Shown piece after piece: positions 56,646 to 58,911 of a DNA stretch of 58,911 bases. This DNA is from Entrophospora sp. SA101 (lineage: Eukaryota; Glomeromycota; Glomeromycetes; Entrophosporales; Entrophosporaceae). Numbering within the stretch: position 1 is the first letter of the stretch; each line of letters begins with the position of its first letter. The notes below the pieces were generated by a model, which was not told where the DNA came from, did no database searches, and saw nothing but the letters and a program-made list of their open reading frames with translations. The stretch lies in assembly GCA_958430865.1 (NCBI GenBank), contig CAUDNR010000413.1, forward strand, positions 1 to 58,911, in the 5' to 3' direction. Position numbers and translations under genes: made by a program.

Positions 56646-56759
56646 CAGTTCATTATAAAGTGTGTGTTCACTAAGATGTTCGTTATAGAGAGAGAAATTA
56701 ATTAAAAGGGAAGTTCATTATAGAGATTTTACTTAGTGTTTGTTATAGAGAGTGAACTG
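56646..56759. mobile_element. short pogo-like MITE
   Basis: CAGTTCATTATAAAGTG at the left and TTATAGAGAGTGAACTG at the right, with TA on both sides (56644-56645, 56760-56761). Inside, TTCATTATAGAGA-type units repeat. Relics of similar units occur near 37137, 42120 and 20665-20740. Confidence 0.75.
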
Positions 56760-56761
56760 TA

Positions 56762-58113
56762 GCTTTATTTTATTTTTTTTTGTTTGCTAAAGGATGTCAT
56801 AGAAGAAAAGGATAATGTTATATTAAATATTTAATATTAATTATCGGTCATTCTTTTACAAATAAAATAAAAATGATCCGTGTATAATAATAATGTTATC
56901 ATGCATAATATTTTAATGATTCGCAGTCAAAAAATTATCTACTGTATCATAGTAAATTTCATGTTACCTACACTCTACCCTTAACTTGTAGCTTGATTAT
57001 TTATGGCCTCAAAGGTTGTTGAAGCTAAATCAAAAGGATGGAATTATTTATTAAAAAACTTGATCGTTTTAGAATTATTTTATTATATAATTTATGACAT
57101 AAGAAAATGATCATCACTGTAAAAAATTTATCCTTTCAGTTGTTATGAAAAATCGCATGACTACACTCTACCCTTAAGAAGCAAAGGCAAGTGTTTTAAG
57201 GATGGTGGTGGTGGTTATCGCCGCTTGTTGTCACTCTAGTTTATATATAAAGATTGGTGGTTATTGCAATCGTTGCCACTAGTCATCACTCCAGTTAATT
57301 ATAAACTTTTTTTTTTATTAGTGAAGAAAATAAAGAAAATGAGAAGGTATTTATTTCAATCAAATATTATTTTAGTATTCAATATTGTAAACACTAATTC
57401 AACATAAAATAATTTTTATATATAATTATTCTCTGCACAAATAATCATCCTTTTTAGAGTTGGAAAAAGAAGGCAGAGGAATTGGAGTTGGAGGTGGAAT
57501 GATTGAAAAGAAGATTAAAAAATATTGAAGGCAAAGATCTCAAATGTAAATGTTGGGTTATACATTGAAGGTTGATAAATATTCTAGTTATTATAAAAAA
57601 TGTCAATCATTCACTGATTCATAGGTGAACCACCAATATACAAAAAATTATTTTCCATTCATTACATTTTGTTTATTTATTAGTTTGATAAATTATTTTT
57701 GATTGTTTATTTGTTTATTTGAATAAGTATTTGATATATATACTATTTACAATTTTAATTGACTTATGCTCTTTATTTTTTCATTATTATACTCCAATAT
57801 TTATGTTTTATTAAAAGAAGGTAAGAATTGTTGTGGATATTATACAAATAATAATAATGTAAATGTCATTATTCATTATTCATTATTGTTTTTTTTATTA
57901 TAGTTGTATCTGATCAAAAGAAGTGCAATATGAAGGTAAATTTTATTTAACATGGATTACAAGAAATCCTCTTTATACTCTTATTCATTTTTTCACCATT
58001 CATAAAACTCATTATTAGAAGAATCAGAAGATATTAATCTGGCTGGCCATCTTAAAATGCTTAAAACTAGGGCTTCAAATTATTTGTAATACAGTTGACC
58101 TTTAATTCAAATT
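56762..58113. other. non-coding stretch
   Basis: Short direct repeats of ACACTCTACCCTTAA (about 56972 and 57165) and of TGGTTAT(C/T)GC...CGTTG/GCTTG...ACTC (57213-57300) are present. No gene supported. Confidence 0.4.
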
Positions 58114-58220
58114 AATTATTTGAATAAAAATTTATTTGAATTAAAAAAATTCATTTGAATTAAAAAAATTCATTTGAATTAAAAAATTTATTTGAATTAA
58201 AAAGTTTTATTTGAATTAAA
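58114..58220. repeat. ATTTGAATTAAAAA tandem repeat
   Basis: About five units of roughly 19 bp with core TTTGAATTAAAAAATT follow one another with small length changes. Confidence 0.85.
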
Positions 58221-58407
58221 ATTTTAATTCACAATCAATCAGGAATTCCTTTATATTATCTTCAATTCCTTTCATTGTTCTATGAAATATATAGCCATCC
58301 AATATCTTTACATAGATTTGAATACCACAAAAACTGATTTATAGGAATCTAAAGGAGTTCATTAAAAAATTAGTAAATTCATTTTCTTATTGTTTGTATT
58401 ATGTATA

Positions 58408-58436
58408 TACACACACACACACACACTCTCTCTCTA
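58408..58436. repeat. (AC)n(TC)n microsatellite
   Basis: A run of about ten AC units passes directly into about four CT units. Confidence 0.9.
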
Positions 58437-58512
58437 CCCAGGCAAAAGTTTGTGAACAATGTTTTTTGTTAATTATGCAAAATGCTACATATTAACAACA
58501 CATAAAATTTTA

Positions 58513-58911
58513 ATATTATACAGCCTAGGTTCTTGTTCATTTTCATATGAAATTTGATGTATTTTGTATTTCTAGTACTTTATTAATTAAAAAAAAAAAT
58601 AAAAGTTGATTAAATTTTAAAATGTTTACAGTATTTTTGTGTTTTCTCAAAAATTCTCATAATAAAAATATTTAAAATTATATCATATAAAAGCTATAAT
58701 TTTGGTGAATAAATTATATGATTTTAAATACTTTAATGCATCTAGATTTTATTTCTTTGTTATTTTTTTTCTAAATCATGATTTGCAAAAAAAATTCAAT
58801 TTTAACTTTTTGATGATCTTTTCAAAAAAAAGTATTAATTAATAAAGTACTAGAAATACAAAATACATCAAATTTTATACAAAAACGAACAAGAACATAG
58901 GCCATATAATG
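58513..58911. mobile_element. TIR element cut by the window end
   Basis: About 70 bp at 58517-58595 (GTTCTTGTTCATTTTCATAT, then AATTTGATGTATTTTGTATT and TCTAGTACTTTATTAATTAA) recur inverted at 58834-58905 with few mismatches. The interior is about 240 bp of AT-rich DNA. The outer flank on the right is nearly outside the window, so the target duplication cannot be judged. Confidence 0.75.

Overview
The window is AT-rich eukaryotic DNA with short GT-AG introns, F-box/LRR genes, crinkler/RHS-type NTPase debris, Tigger/pogo, Tc1 and many hAT-type non-autonomous elements. This combination fits the nuclear genome of an arbuscular mycorrhizal fungus (Glomeromycota, Rhizophagus-like); that is an inference from gene families and style. 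Three runs of ten Ns (12607-12616, 23952-23961, 40254-40263) mark scaffold joins.

Region 1 (1-2525) is repeat-derived: a pogo-like remnant, an adjacent hAT-type MITE and a TTTGCTTTA-type low-complexity tract. Region 2 (2534-19802) is a giant inverted duplication. Its arms, 2534-9677 and 12617-19802, flank a 2.9 kb spacer. They differ only by one base in each of two poly-C/G tracts and by a 53 bp patch in the right arm whose source lies in the spacer. The arms carry a 12-exon CRT10-like WD40 gene (935 codons; intact only on the left), nested MITEs, a tRNA-like sequence and a MITE whose terminus coincides exactly with the outer breakpoint. Region 3 (19804-23870) holds an F-box pseudogene split by a 537 bp hAT-like element, an intact F-box gene, and a tandem copy of that gene's 5' end.

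Region 4 (23962-28747), just after the second gap, holds a coiled-coil gene and a DUF7869-like gene. Both read through only if TGA means Trp. They are followed by a crinkler/RHS-type NTPase pseudogene and a small coiled-coil gene. A second TGA=Trp zinc-ribbon/coiled-coil gene lies at 44620-45232, and an eroded gene with TGA at candidate Trp sites lies at 45545-47510; neither has an assembly gap nearby. TGA=Trp is the Mollicutes code, and Mycoplasma-related endobacteria live inside these fungi and carry host-derived genes. The leading explanations are endobacterial DNA in the assembly or genuine transfer into the fungal genome.

Region 5 (29592-38554) has two well-supported fungal genes: a fusion of ubiquitin-like domains, a ZZ zinc finger and a Cys-type deiodinase-like thioredoxin fold (one apparent 1-base frameshift), and a LUD-domain gene. 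Between them lie degenerate lineage-specific ORFs, MITEs and a dispersed repeat family (R1). Region 6 (38555-58911) is mostly gene-poor: a Tc1/mariner pseudogene, a long-hairpin MITE, a small ORF attached to R1, a two-exon-plus-tail membrane protein gene, a 373-residue gene with an internally duplicated helical domain, a small basic protein and several MITEs.

The recognisable genes do not form one pathway. The main interest lies in genome structure (the inverted duplication and its breakpoints), the recoded genes, and two unusual domain architectures.
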